A stretch of 47,312 nt of DNA, from contig JAIPFF010000044.1 of assembly GCA_021736785.1 (NCBI GenBank), positions 1-47,312 of the forward strand, in the 5' to 3' direction. The translations under genes were made by a program, and so were the position numbers. This DNA comes from Thiohalocapsa sp. (GTDB lineage: Bacteria > Pseudomonadota > Gammaproteobacteria > Chromatiales > Chromatiaceae). The notes under the pieces are model-generated. The model saw only the letters and a program-made list of their open reading frames with translations, made no database searches and was not told the origin of the DNA. Shown piece by piece: positions 31,456 to 42,606 of the stretch; positions within the stretch are counted from its first letter, which is position 1, and every line of letters begins with the position of its first letter.

Positions 31456-32346
31456 TCAGAGTAAGCGGCCTTCGATGATCGGAACGACCCGACCGCCGAC
31501 GTCAATCTCGGCAGTGGGCGCGGCTTGGCTCACGCGAAGCATGACCAGCGACGGGCGCCGCACGGCGTGCCCCTGCTCGATGCGCAGCGTCGTTGCTTCG
31601 CTTTCCAACAGGCGGTGAGTGGCCAAGTAGGCGCCGAGGAACGCGGCGCCGTTGCCGGTGGCGGCGTCCTCGCGGACGCCGTGGGCCTCGAAAAAGAACC
31701 TGACGCGGAAGTCGTTCGCCGCGTCCTCGACCTCTCGGCAAAAGACGTACACCAGCGGCGGGAAGCCGGCTCGCGCAAGCGGCGCGAAGGCGGCCAGGTC
31801 GAGCCGGCAGCGATCCAAGGCCTCGCGGCGGCGAAGCGGCACCAATAACGCCGCCGTGCCCGCACCGAACAGCTGGACGGGCGAGTCCGCGTCGATCTCG
31901 TCCGCCGACAGCCCGATGGCGGCGGCGGCCGCTGCGGGCTCGACGGTCGTTCCGGCGATGATCACGGGAGCTCGGAACCAGGCCAGGTCGACGGCGCCCC
32001 GGGACGGCTCGAATGTCACGTCCACGGCATTCGACAACAGCTTCAATCGCACCGATTCGCGCCTCGCGCCGGCCACATGGTCCCGGATCACGCATGCCGC
32101 GCCGAGGATCGGGTGCCCCGCAAACGCGATTTCCCGCGCCGGCGTGAACAAACGCACCGTATAGCCCCCATCGTCGTCGGGCACCGGATTCACGAATGCC
32201 GTTTCGGAATAATTCATTTCCGCCGTGATTCGCTGCATTCGATCGCGCGGTAGTCCCTCGTCACACACAATCACGGGTAAAGGGTTACCCGTGTAGGGTG
32301 CTTCCGCGAAGACATCCACCATATAGAAACGTTGCGTCACGAACAT
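31456..32346 (-). CDS. PhzF-family isomerase/epimerase-like protein
   Basis: 296 residues. The family's paired folds show in FYMVDVFAEAPYTGNPLPVIV (with the NP site), MQRITAEMNYSETAFV (the Glu is the usual general acid/base), TPAREIAFAGHPILGAA and, in the second half, REDAATGNGAAFLGAYL with the phosphate-like loop GNGAA. PhzF proteins isomerise small acids; the substrate cannot be inferred. It faces cynR copy 2 and is divergent from cynS over a 762-bp gap. Its place in the cluster may be incidental. Confidence 0.88.
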   Translation of the reverse strand: MFVTQRFYMVDVFAEAPYTGNPLPVIVCDEGLPRDRMQRITAEMNYSETAFVNPVPDDDGGYTVRLFTPAREIAFAGHPILGAACVIRDHVAGARRESVRLKLLSNAVDVTFEPSRGAVDLAWFRAPVIIAGTTVEPAAAAAAIGLSADEIDADSPVQLFGAGTAALLVPLRRREALDRCRLDLAAFAPLARAGFPPLVYVFCREVEDAANDFRVRFFFEAHGVREDAATGNGAAFLGAYLATHRLLESEATTLRIEQGHAVRRPSLVMLRVSQAAPTAEIDVGGRVVPIIEGRLL

Positions 32347-33108
32347 CGAACTCCTATGCACTCGGGCTGTAATGCAGGCAGCGGCCGAACACAATCATCG
32401 ATGCTGCGGAGACTGTTTCGCACGCCCTGCGGCGGCAATGCTAGAGCAGCAAACGACTGCTTGCACGTGTTGCCGCATCGGGATCACGGTACCTGCCTGT
32501 TCGGTTCTCTCTGAGCACAGTTCCAACAAGCGAAGAGAAGCTTGCAACAGACTGTTTTATCTGTCTTTCCGCCACATCTACCCTGTTCCCACCAGCGAAT
32601 CGCGCCTGTTCCGCCGGCGCCCGAAACAACGCGTTGCGAAGTCGATGACACGGCTGCTCGTGATGCCGCAACATCGGTTTGGCAGGCTCCGCGGGGCGCA
32701 ACCAACCACGCGGGCGAAGCGGCGGTCGAGGCTGCCTCGACGCGGATGAAGGCGCAGCGGCACCGAATAAAGAAGCGCGCTTTTTGCGGATACGGATAAA
32801 AAAACCCCGCCGTTTCGTCAATTGCAATTGCGCAGAAAAACGGTATCCTTCCTATTGCGCTCAGTGACGATAGCGACAATTGCAACGCGCTTGGTGCGGG
32901 CATCAACAGCACTCACCACAAAGAGCGTTCGAGCCGCATGACGCGATTGTGCGCAAGGCGTTTTCGGCCAGTCTCCCGGAACATGCCGATCAGTGGACAC
33001 GCCAAGCAGTCGATCTCCAGGCGCCAATTGAAAAGCACGTGCCGACGGCGGCGCTTAGTTCACGCCCCGTCGCTTCCCCTTTCCAAAGTAATGAAGAGGA
33101 CGATCCTG
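32347..33108. other. 762-bp interval between the PhzF gene and cynS
   Basis: No convincing gene; several frames are open on both strands but none has a family or start signal. An AAGAAGCGCGCTTTTT palindrome-like stretch lies near 32771. A possible cynS promoter is at 32822-32849. No copy of the 46-bp CynR-like box was found here. Confidence 0.5.
32822..32849 (+). promoter_or_regulatory. Possible sigma-70 promoter of cynS
   Basis: TTGCAA and TATCCT are separated by 16 bp. If used, the cynS transcript would carry a leader of about 250 nt. A loose CTATT ... GATAG dyad lies just downstream (32852-32873). The match is moderate. Confidence 0.3.
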
Positions 33109-33549
33109 ATGACGAAAAGTGAAATGAAATCGGCGATTCTGGCAGCAAAGACGTCGAAGGGTATGACGTGGAAGGCGCTGGCCGATGCCGTCGGTCTGTC
33201 GCCGGAGTTCACTTGCTCGGCGTGTCTCGGCATGAACAGCCTGAATGCAGACAAGGCGGCTGCCTGCGCGCAAGCGTTGGGACTGGGGCCGGACATCGCC
33301 GCCGCATTGCAGGAGTTTCCGATGAAGACTTGGGACCAAGTCGTGCCCACCGATCCGCTGATCTATCGTTGGTACGAAATCGTCGGCGTCTATGGCGAAA
33401 CCATCAAGGAACTGATCCACGAGCAGTTTGGCGACGGCATTATGAGCGCCATCGATTTCACGATGAACGTCGACAAGCAGGAAGATCCGAAGGGCGACCG
33501 TGTCGTGGTGACATTGAACGGCAAGTTTCTGCCGTATAAATCCTGGTAA
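33109..33549 (+). CDS. cynS: Cyanate hydratase (cyanase)
   Basis: Converts cyanate and bicarbonate to ammonia and CO2. 146 residues. The POU-like N-domain is KGMTWKALADAVGLSPEFTCSACLG. The catalytic C-domain has YRWYEIVGVYGETIKELIHE (Arg and Glu of the active site) and DGIMSAIDFTM (active-site Ser), and it ends NGKFLPYKSW as is typical. AGAGGA lies before the ATG at 33109; an in-frame ATG at 33091 is less well placed. It is convergent with hupE2. Confidence 0.97.
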   Translation: MTKSEMKSAILAAKTSKGMTWKALADAVGLSPEFTCSACLGMNSLNADKAAACAQALGLGPDIAAALQEFPMKTWDQVVPTDPLIYRWYEIVGVYGETIKELIHEQFGDGIMSAIDFTMNVDKQEDPKGDRVVVTLNGKFLPYKSW

Positions 33550-33552
33550 GGA

Positions 33553-33584
33553 GCGCCGGGCGGGCCCATGCCCGCCCCCGGCGC
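33553..33584. terminator. Bidirectional hairpin between cynS and hupE2
   Basis: GCGCCGGGCGGGC and GCCCGCCCCCGGCGC form a long GC stem with a two-base bulge and a 4-nt loop in the 71-bp gap between convergent stops. No T-run follows, but the position suits transcription separation. Confidence 0.55.
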
Positions 33585-33620
33585 CGGCCGCGGCATGGGC
33601 CGCAGAAGATCAGCAGGGCA

Positions 33621-34265
33621 TCAGACCAAACCGCCGGCCAGTAGCGCGCCGCCGAACAGCGCAGCACCCAGACCTGCGGAGCGCGCAACCCGCACGGCCG
33701 TCTCGCGGGAACGCGCGGCGAGCAGGGAAGCTCCGGCCGCCAGGCCGGCGATCACCACGTACTGCACCAGAGAGAAGCCGATCAGATAGCCAACCAGCGG
33801 CGTGGCCTCGGCGCCGAAGATCGCCTCCGCGTAAGCGTAGCCGTGGAACAGGCCGGCAAGCGCCAGCAGCGTCGACAGCAACCGCGCGCCCGGCGCCATG
33901 CGACCCAACAGCGCGGCACCGCCGAGCAGCACGGACGCTGCGACGATCAGCTCGCCCGGCGGAAGATCGAGTCCCTGAAGATGCAGCGTCGCGCCGCCGA
34001 GAGTCCCGAGTACGAAGGCGGCCGGGGCGAGCCCGCGCGCAGCCCCGGACAGCATCGCGCTGAGCAACGCCGCCACCACCAGGAAGGCCAAATGGTCAAG
34101 CCCGATGACCGGATGGGCGAGTCCGGAGATCAAGCCTTGGCCCAGCGTGCCGGGCAAGGCGCCGTCCATGCCGTGGTGGGCCAGCGCCGGGGTGGTCGCC
34201 AGCAAGGCCATCAGCAGCAACCCGGTGCGGCCGTTCTGCGGAGAGAGTGGGCGTGAATGCTTCAT
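33621..34265 (-). CDS. hupE: HupE/UreJ-family metal permease, copy 2
   Basis: 214 residues from ATG 34265 (AGAGGT upstream; a GTG at 34274 is possible). Signal-like start (LLLMALLATTPALAHHGMDG), then six helices with LAHPVIGLDHLAFLV and LFHGYAYAEA, nearly the same motifs as copy 1. Last gene of the NrtABD-CobW-WD40-HupE operon. Its company with a CobW GTPase suggests a metal-uptake and delivery pair. Confidence 0.88.
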   Translation of the reverse strand: MKHSRPLSPQNGRTGLLLMALLATTPALAHHGMDGALPGTLGQGLISGLAHPVIGLDHLAFLVVAALLSAMLSGAARGLAPAAFVLGTLGGATLHLQGLDLPPGELIVAASVLLGGAALLGRMAPGARLLSTLLALAGLFHGYAYAEAIFGAEATPLVGYLIGFSLVQYVVIAGLAAGASLLAARSRETAVRVARSAGLGAALFGGALLAGGLV

Positions 34266-34310
34266 CGTGGTCACCTCTTGGCTATGCGTGAGTCAATCGT
34301 TGGTGTCGGC

Positions 34311-34350
34311 CTGGTTTGGGCCTGGTTTGGGCCTGGTTTGGGCCTGGTCT
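34311..34350. repeat. Short tandem repeat, 3 copies of an 11-bp unit
   Basis: Three identical CTGGTTTGGGC units (34311-34343) and the start of a fourth lie in the 212-bp gap upstream of hupE2. In the minus-strand mRNA they read GCCCAAACCAG and end about 45 nt before the start codon. This could be a slippage-prone spacer or RNA-binding site. Confidence 0.7.
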
Positions 34351-34477
34351 CGGTCCGCGCCCACCGGCCGTGATCGCGCTCTTGGGCACGACGCTTCGCG
34401 GCGGCCGGCCGCCGCCGTTGGCGCGCGCCGAGACCGGGCGCCGACGTCCACCGCGGGCAGTGCCTGCCGCCTGTCGC

Positions 34478-35602
34478 CTACGACTTGGTCTCAGCGGTGG
34501 CCGCTCGCCGCCCTCCCGGCTCCAATACCCGAAGCTGACCGTCGGTGCAGCCGAGGGCCAAGACAGCGCCGTCCGGCGACCACGAGAGCGCGGTGACCTC
34601 GGCACCGAGCACGAAGGTCAGCAGCAAGTCGCCGCCGTCGCGCCATAGGCAGACCCTGCCGTCTCTGTCCGCCGACGCCAGCAGCCCGCCATCGGGGGCG
34701 TAGGCGAGGGCCGTGACGGCCGCTTCGTGGGCGCGCAGCGGGACGGCCCGGCCGGGACCCGTCTGCGGGATGTCCCAGACGACAACGTCGCTGCCGCCCG
34801 CCGTCGCCACCCGTGAGCGGCGCGGATGCCAGTGGACGCAGCGCACCTTGGCCGGATAGCCGCGCATGGTCAGCTGGCCGCCGGCGCCGCGCTTGCCGGC
34901 GGCGGCGGGCTGGCGCCAGACCTGCAGGAAGCCGTCCTGCGTACCGACGGCGAGTGCCTTGCCGTCGCTGCGCCAATCAACGGCCAGCGGTGCCCCGGGA
35001 AAGTCCAGTAACTGCGCCGGCGCTTCGGCGCCGTCGCGCCACACGTGCAGGCCCTGATTGGCCGCGATCGCAAGCCGTCGACCGTCCGGCGCCCAGGCAA
35101 ATGCCAGCACGGTGCGCCGGGAGTCGTACCAAATGCCGGCGGAGCCCGCGTCCCGCCACAGTTGCAGGCTGCGCCCGGCCGCCGCGGCCAAGGTCCGCCC
35201 GTCCCCTGTCCAGGCCAGATGCTCGACCCAGTGCGACGACTGCATCGGTATTTCCGGCACATCACCATCGCTACCCCATAGGCAGACGCGGCCGTCCTCG
35301 CCGGCGCTGGCGACGGCATCGGTCCCGGGGCGCGGACAGAGCGCGGTGACACCGCCGTCGTGCGCCGCCAGCACGCGCAGGGCGACGCCCCCGATACCGT
35401 GCAGACGTATGCTGCCGTCGGCAGCGCCCGAGCAGAGACCGCCACCGTCCGTCCAGGCCAGCACGGTCACGGATTCGGGCAGCGCGCTGCGCCAGTCGCG
35501 CACGACAGCGTCGGCGGCCCGATCGTGCTCGCACGCGTCGCCCGCCGATCCCGGCGACGATGGCGATGGCGGTGCTTGCGGCATACCCGCTAGACCGCGC
35601 AT
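34478..35602 (-). CDS. WD40-repeat beta-propeller protein
   Basis: 374 residues with about eight WD40-type blades, for example [20 protein letters not shown]...[90 protein letters not shown] and [20 protein letters not shown]. No signal peptide, so it is cytoplasmic. Its start overlaps the CobW stop by 13 nt. It is probably a scaffold for the CobW GTPase and a target protein; WD40 proteins beside CobW and HupE genes recur in bacteria as I recall, with no defined function. Confidence 0.85.
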   Translation of the reverse strand: MRGLAGMPQAPPSPSSPGSAGDACEHDRAADAVVRDWRSALPESVTVLAWTDGGGLCSGAADGSIRLHGIGGVALRVLAAHDGGVTALCPRPGTDAVASAGEDGRVCLWGSDGDVPEIPMQSSHWVEHLAWTGDGRTLAAAAGRSLQLWRDAGSAGIWYDSRRTVLAFAWAPDGRRLAIAANQGLHVWRDGAEAPAQLLDFPGAPLAVDWRSDGKALAVGTQDGFLQVWRQPAAAGKRGAGGQLTMRGYPAKVRCVHWHPRRSRVATAGGSDVVVWDIPQTGPGRAVPLRAHEAAVTALAYAPDGGLLASADRDGRVCLWRDGGDLLLTFVLGAEVTALSWSPDGAVLALGCTDGQLRVLEPGGRRAATAETKS

Positions 35603-36993
35603 CGGCGCAAACCCTCGCTGAGCGCGGAGCGGTCGAGGTTGCGGCCGATAAAGACCAACTGGCTGCCGCGCTCGTCGTCCGTGCGCCAGGGCTGTCCGTC
35701 ACTGCCGTCAAACAGCATGTGCACGCCTTGAAACACGAAACGGTTCGGCTTGCCCTTCAGCGCCAACACGCCTTTGGTGCGGAACAGATCAGGCCCGCGG
35801 GCACGCAGCAGTTGGGTGATCCATTGCTCGAAGCGGTCCGGATCCAGGTCGCCGTGCTGTTGCACGCCGACCGAGCCGACACTGTCGTCGTGCTCGTGGG
35901 GACTGGCGTAGCGGTGCTCCTCGGCCGGCGTCAGCACCGTGCCGCAGGCGGCGCGCAGTTGCAGGTCGAACTCTTCGGGCAGGTGCTGTGTCAGCAGGAC
36001 ATAGCGGCCAGGATGCTCTATTTGGATATCGAGTGTCGCACCCGTGTCGTCGTGCACCGGCAGGCGATAGAGCGTTTCGGAGGGAACGACCGCGACGTCG
36101 CCGCCGACCCGCGTCGCCTCGCCCGAATAGAGCAGGATGCTTGCACGCTTCCAGTCCCGGAATGTCTCGTCGCGCTCGAGGCCCGGGCCGCCGATCACCA
36201 GGTCGATGCTGGGGTCCGGCCCCGCCGACAGCGCGATGCGATGCCGACCGGGCTGCAGATCGAAGAGCCCGGCCCATTCGAACGGCAGCTCCTCCTGCAG
36301 GAACTCCGGCGTCTCGGCGGCACGGACAGCCAGATCGAAGGCGCGCACGTCGAGCACGGCGCTCAAATCGACATCGCCGTTCACGGTTTCGTGCACCCGC
36401 GCCAGGCCATTCATGGCCGCGATCCGCCCGCACAGGGCGGTGCGCTCGTCGTCGTCCACCAAGTCGCACTTGTTCAGCAGCACGATGTCGGCGGAGGCGA
36501 TCTGCGCCCGGCACTCGTCGCTGTCGAGGTGCTGCGAAACATGCTTTGCATCCACCAGCGTGACGATGGCGTCCAGTCGCAGCTTCGCCTGCATCTCCTC
36601 GTCCATAAAAAAGGTCTGCGCCACCGGCCCGGGGTCGGCCATACCGGTGGTCTCGATGACGATGCGGTCGAACCGGTGCTTGCGGCGCATCAGCCGGCCG
36701 AGGATCCGGATCAGATCCCCGCGCACGGTGCAGCAGATGCAGCCGTTGTTCATCTCGAAGATCTCTTCGTCGGTCTGCACGACGAGCTCGTGGTCGATGC
36801 CGATCTCTCCGTACTCGTTCTCGACGACGGCGATGCGCCGCCCGTGCTCCTCGCTCAAGATACGGTTCAGCAGGGTCGTCTTGCCGGCGCCGAGGAAGCC
36901 GGTCAGCACGGTGACCGGCACGCGCCGGTCGGGCGCGGGGTCCGCGTCCGCGGCGCCGTCGATGGGATCGGTCTCCAATGCACATGCACTCAT
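35590..36993 (-). CDS. CobW/COG0523-family GTPase with an inserted domain
   Basis: 467 residues, longer than the usual 320-400. Walker A is [14 protein letters not shown], the metal motif is GCICC (about residues 83-87, in [15 protein letters not shown]), Walker B is [11 protein letters not shown], and LNKCDLVD is the base-recognition site. A stretch of about 130 residues (from [18 protein letters not shown] to about HEHDDSVGS) lies between the GTPase and the CobW C-terminal domain, which begins near [11 protein letters not shown]. Some COG0523 proteins are metal insertases, including for nitrile hydratase (Nha3). Its place with HupE suggests delivery of cobalt or zinc. It follows the ATPase after 21 bp. 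Confidence 0.88.
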   Translation of the reverse strand: MSACALETDPIDGAADADPAPDRRVPVTVLTGFLGAGKTTLLNRILSEEHGRRIAVVENEYGEIGIDHELVVQTDEEIFEMNNGCICCTVRGDLIRILGRLMRRKHRFDRIVIETTGMADPGPVAQTFFMDEEMQAKLRLDAIVTLVDAKHVSQHLDSDECRAQIASADIVLLNKCDLVDDDERTALCGRIAAMNGLARVHETVNGDVDLSAVLDVRAFDLAVRAAETPEFLQEELPFEWAGLFDLQPGRHRIALSAGPDPSIDLVIGGPGLERDETFRDWKRASILLYSGEATRVGGDVAVVPSETLYRLPVHDDTGATLDIQIEHPGRYVLLTQHLPEEFDLQLRAACGTVLTPAEEHRYASPHEHDDSVGSVGVQQHGDLDPDRFEQWITQLLRARGPDLFRTKGVLALKGKPNRFVFQGVHMLFDGSDGQPWRTDDERGSQLVFIGRNLDRSALSEGLRRCAV

Positions 36994-37014
36994 AGCGATA
37001 GGCCTTCGATGCGT

Positions 37015-37941
<927 letters not shown>

Positions 37942-37947
37942 GGCGTG

Positions 37948-38778
37948 TTACTCCTGGTATTGGACGGCACGCGTCGCCGTCGCGAGCGCCATGTCCAACA
38001 GCATGCCGACCACGCCGATCATCAGAATCGAGAAGATCACGCTGGTCAGATCCAGGTTGTTCCACTCGTTCCAGACGTAGTAGCCGATGCCGGTACCGCC
38101 GACCAGCATCTCGGCGGCGACGATAACGAGCCAGGCGATGCCGATGGAGATACGCATGCCGGTCAGGATCGTCGGCGCGGCGGCCGGCAGAATCACCTGG
38201 AAGGCCGTTTGGAAGGCATTCAGCTCGTGGGTGCGGGCCACGTTGACCCAGTCCTTACGCACCGACGCCACGCCGAAGGCGGTATTGATGAGCATCGGCC
38301 AGATGCTGCAAATGAAGATGACGAAGATCGAGGACGTCTCCGAATCCTTGATAATGAACAGCGCCAGCGGCATCCAGGCCAGCGGCGAGATCGGCCGCAG
38401 GACCTGGATGAACGGATTCAGCGCCTTGTACATCAACGGCGACATGCCGATCAGAAAGCCCACCGGGATGGCGATCAGCGCCGCCAGGGAGAATCCGGCC
38501 AGCACCCGGTAAATGGAATAACCCAGCTGGATGCCGATCCCCTTGTCGTTGGGGCCGGCGTCGTAGAAGGGGTTCGACAACTCCGTCCATGCCAGCCGCA
38601 GCACATCCGACGGCGGCGGCACCCTCGCCTCCTGATCGGCGCCGCCCATCAACAGCTCGTACTCGGAAACGGCCTCGGTGGCCTCGGGCTTGAAGCTGCT
38701 CAGCTCCCATAGCCCGAGGCTGATGACGAGCAGCACCATCGACAGCAGTGCCGCTCTGATTCCAGTCGATTGAATCAT
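37948..38778 (-). CDS. NrtB-type ABC permease
   Basis: 276 residues with six hydrophobic segments and an N-terminal helix followed by a ~70-residue periplasmic loop (LLMGGADQEARVPPPSDVL). The EAA loop reads VARTHELNAFQTAFQVILPAAAPTILTGMRISIGIAW. The conserved RPISPLAWMPLALF and GTGIGYYVWNEWNN are typical of NrtB/CmpB/CynB. The binding-protein stop lies 4 nt upstream. Confidence 0.93.
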   Translation of the reverse strand: MIQSTGIRAALLSMVLLVISLGLWELSSFKPEATEAVSEYELLMGGADQEARVPPPSDVLRLAWTELSNPFYDAGPNDKGIGIQLGYSIYRVLAGFSLAALIAIPVGFLIGMSPLMYKALNPFIQVLRPISPLAWMPLALFIIKDSETSSIFVIFICSIWPMLINTAFGVASVRKDWVNVARTHELNAFQTAFQVILPAAAPTILTGMRISIGIAWLVIVAAEMLVGGTGIGYYVWNEWNNLDLTSVIFSILMIGVVGMLLDMALATATRAVQYQE

Positions 38779-38782
38779 TCGC

Positions 38783-40279
38783 TTACGCCCTTTTTATCTC
38801 GAAGCTCCGGACGTACTCATCGGGCTTGGTCCAATCGAACTCCTTACCCATGATTGTGTAGTTCTTGTAGGTCTCATCCGGCACCGGATAACCGAGCTCC
38901 TTCATGTACTTGGCCGCATCAGACGCAACATAGACCTGCTCGGCGATTGCCTTGTAGTCCACCTCGCCCTCGATATATCCCCAGCGCTTCATCTGAGTCA
39001 GGATCCATACGGCCATCGAATGCCAGGGGAAGGGGTCGAAGTCGATACGGTCCGGTACATCCATGACGTTGCCGAGACCGTCGGCAAAGCGCCCGGTCAA
39101 CACCTGCTCGATGACCGGCACCGGCTGGTTCAGATAGTTCTTGGGCGCGATCGCGGCCGAGATTTCCTTGCGGTTCTCGGCCTTCGACGAGTAGTGGGTC
39201 GCATCGACGATGGACTTCAGCAGCGCCGAGTAGGTATTCGGCAGGCTGGTCGCGAATTCATCGGAACAGGCGAACGCGCAACACGGGTGGCCGGGCCAGA
39301 TATCCTTGGTCAGGATGTGAATGAAGCCCACCTTCTCCCAGACCGCGCGCTGGTTGAACGGGTCCGGCGACAAGTAGCCGTCGAGGTTGCCCGCGCGCAG
39401 GTTGGCGACCATCTCCGGCGGCGGCACGACGCGGATTTGGATGTCCTGGTCCGGGTCGAGCCCGTGCTCGGCGACGTAATAGCGCAGCAGAAAGTTATGC
39501 ATGCTGTAGTCGAACGGCACGCCGAACTTGAAGCCCTTCCAGTCCTTCGGGTCGCGCTTGTCCTTGTGGTCCACGTGCAGCACGATGGCCTGACCGTTGA
39601 TGTTCTCGACCGCCGGCATCCGGTAAGGCGCCGCGGTGGAGCCCGCGCCGAGGGTCATGGCCAGCGGCATGGGCGTGAGCATGTGCGAGGCGTCGTATTC
39701 GCCGGCGAGCGACTTGTCCCGCGCGACTGCCCAGCCGGCGGTCTTGATCACTTCAACGTCGAGGCCGTACTTCTCGTAGAACCCCATGGGATGCGCCATG
39801 ATGATCGGCGTGGCGCAGGTGATGGGCACGAAGCCGACTTTGAGCTTGGTCTTCTCGGGCTTCGCCATCTCCTCCTTGACCGCCGCCTTGATCTTGTCCA
39901 TCGGCAGCATGGTGCCGAGCAGGCCGGCGAGGGTGCTGCCGCCGACCAGCCCGAGGAAGCTGCGCCGGCTCATGTCGTTGTGGCCGAACATGCCGCGCAC
40001 GATAGCGCTCTCGATTGCCCGGTCCATGACGTCTTCGGCGCTGTCGAAGGATTCCTTGCGGGCAGCGTCCGCCTGCATGGCCCGCGGTGCCGCGTCAGCG
40101 GTCGTCGAGGAGCCTTCGAAGACCGCTCGCTCCAGGCGGTCCGTCATTTCAGTCTCGGTGCAGTCGTACTCCGCCGAGACCTCCTCGCGCTTGAACACGC
40201 AGATCGGGCAGTTGCAGAGCGGACCGTGCTGCAGGTCGGAGTCGGCGTCGAAGGGATTGCCCAGGCTTCGGTACGGCAT
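38783..40279 (-). CDS. NrtA/CmpA-like Tat-exported binding protein with Cys-rich leader
   Basis: 498 residues. The mature region (KLKVGFVPITCATPIIMAHPMGFYEKYGLDVEV, GVPFDYSMHNFLLRYYVAEHGLDP, LDGYLSPDPFNQRAVWEK, WPGHPCCAFACSDEF) is NrtA/CmpA-like; anions such as nitrate, bicarbonate or cyanate are the known ligands. Before the Tat motif SRRSFLG (104-110) there is a cytoplasmic leader of about 100 residues with Cys22-x-Cys24-x2-Cys27 and Cys40 (LCNCPICVF). Such a long Cys-containing leader before a Tat signal is unusual. The gene is first in its operon, behind a perfect sigma-54 promoter. Confidence 0.9.
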   Translation of the reverse strand: MPYRSLGNPFDADSDLQHGPLCNCPICVFKREEVSAEYDCTETEMTDRLERAVFEGSSTTADAAPRAMQADAARKESFDSAEDVMDRAIESAIVRGMFGHNDMSRRSFLGLVGGSTLAGLLGTMLPMDKIKAAVKEEMAKPEKTKLKVGFVPITCATPIIMAHPMGFYEKYGLDVEVIKTAGWAVARDKSLAGEYDASHMLTPMPLAMTLGAGSTAAPYRMPAVENINGQAIVLHVDHKDKRDPKDWKGFKFGVPFDYSMHNFLLRYYVAEHGLDPDQDIQIRVVPPPEMVANLRAGNLDGYLSPDPFNQRAVWEKVGFIHILTKDIWPGHPCCAFACSDEFATSLPNTYSALLKSIVDATHYSSKAENRKEISAAIAPKNYLNQPVPVIEQVLTGRFADGLGNVMDVPDRIDFDPFPWHSMAVWILTQMKRWGYIEGEVDYKAIAEQVYVASDAAKYMKELGYPVPDETYKNYTIMGKEFDWTKPDEYVRSFEIKRA

Positions 40280-40405
40280 CGTTGTCCCCTAGTTGTCGAC
40301 CGGACGAGCGCGACGCCGGAAGGCCTCGGCGCTGGCCCGGTGCTTGCGTTGCTATGGATCGGTCTCGTGGAAGCGGTCCGGCAGGAACCGGCTTACATGA
40401 GCTTT

Positions 40406-40421
40406 TGCAACGGCCGTGCCA
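40406..40421 (-). promoter_or_regulatory. Sigma-54 promoter of the importer-CobW-WD40-hupE operon
   Basis: On the minus strand the sequence is TGGCACGGCCGTTGCA, a perfect match to TGGCACG-N4-TTGCW. Transcription would start near 40394, about 115 nt before the binding-protein start codon. Three palindromic sites lie 85-140 bp upstream, next to a sigma-54 activator gene. Confidence 0.9.
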
Positions 40422-40491
40422 GAGGCTGATAAAAACACTCAGGCATTGATCCGATTGGGATTTGCAGCGACTCGGACGAAACAACAATGAC

Positions 40492-40543
40492 TACGAGAAC
40501 TCGTAATTCACGACTTCTCGTAGCCAGATCACGAGGTCTCGTA
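40492..40543. promoter_or_regulatory. Three palindromic upstream activator sites
   Basis: TACGAGAACTCGTA (40492-40505), CACGACTTCTCGTA (40509-40522) and CACGAGGTCTCGTA (40530-40543) share the ACGAG-NN-CTCGT palindrome. The centres are 17 and 21 bp apart. Measured from the predicted sigma-54 start site at about 40394 they lie near -104, -121 and -142, the normal place for activator binding. They are probably bound by the product of the adjacent gene. Confidence 0.85.
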
Positions 40544-40549
40544 GCGAGC

Positions 40550-42499
<1,950 letters not shown>

Positions 42500-42606
42500 C
42501 TTAGGAGCACGGTTGACAGCCTTCAACGACGCCGGCCGCAACAGGGCCTAGAGTGCCCGCCATGGCGCTTGTCGTCTCCCACGCAGCCCGAACGGAGCAC
42601 CTACCG

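Noticed and set aside
32372-32912. Short open frames in the PhzF-cynS gap as genes
   Set aside because: Frames overlap on both strands, composition is Arg/Pro/Ser-rich without a domain, and none has a start signal.
40487-40549. An upstream ATG at 40487 as the start of the sigma-54 activator
   Set aside because: It would encode a repetitive basic leader from the three palindromic sites, has no ribosome binding site, and the conserved PAS region starts well downstream.
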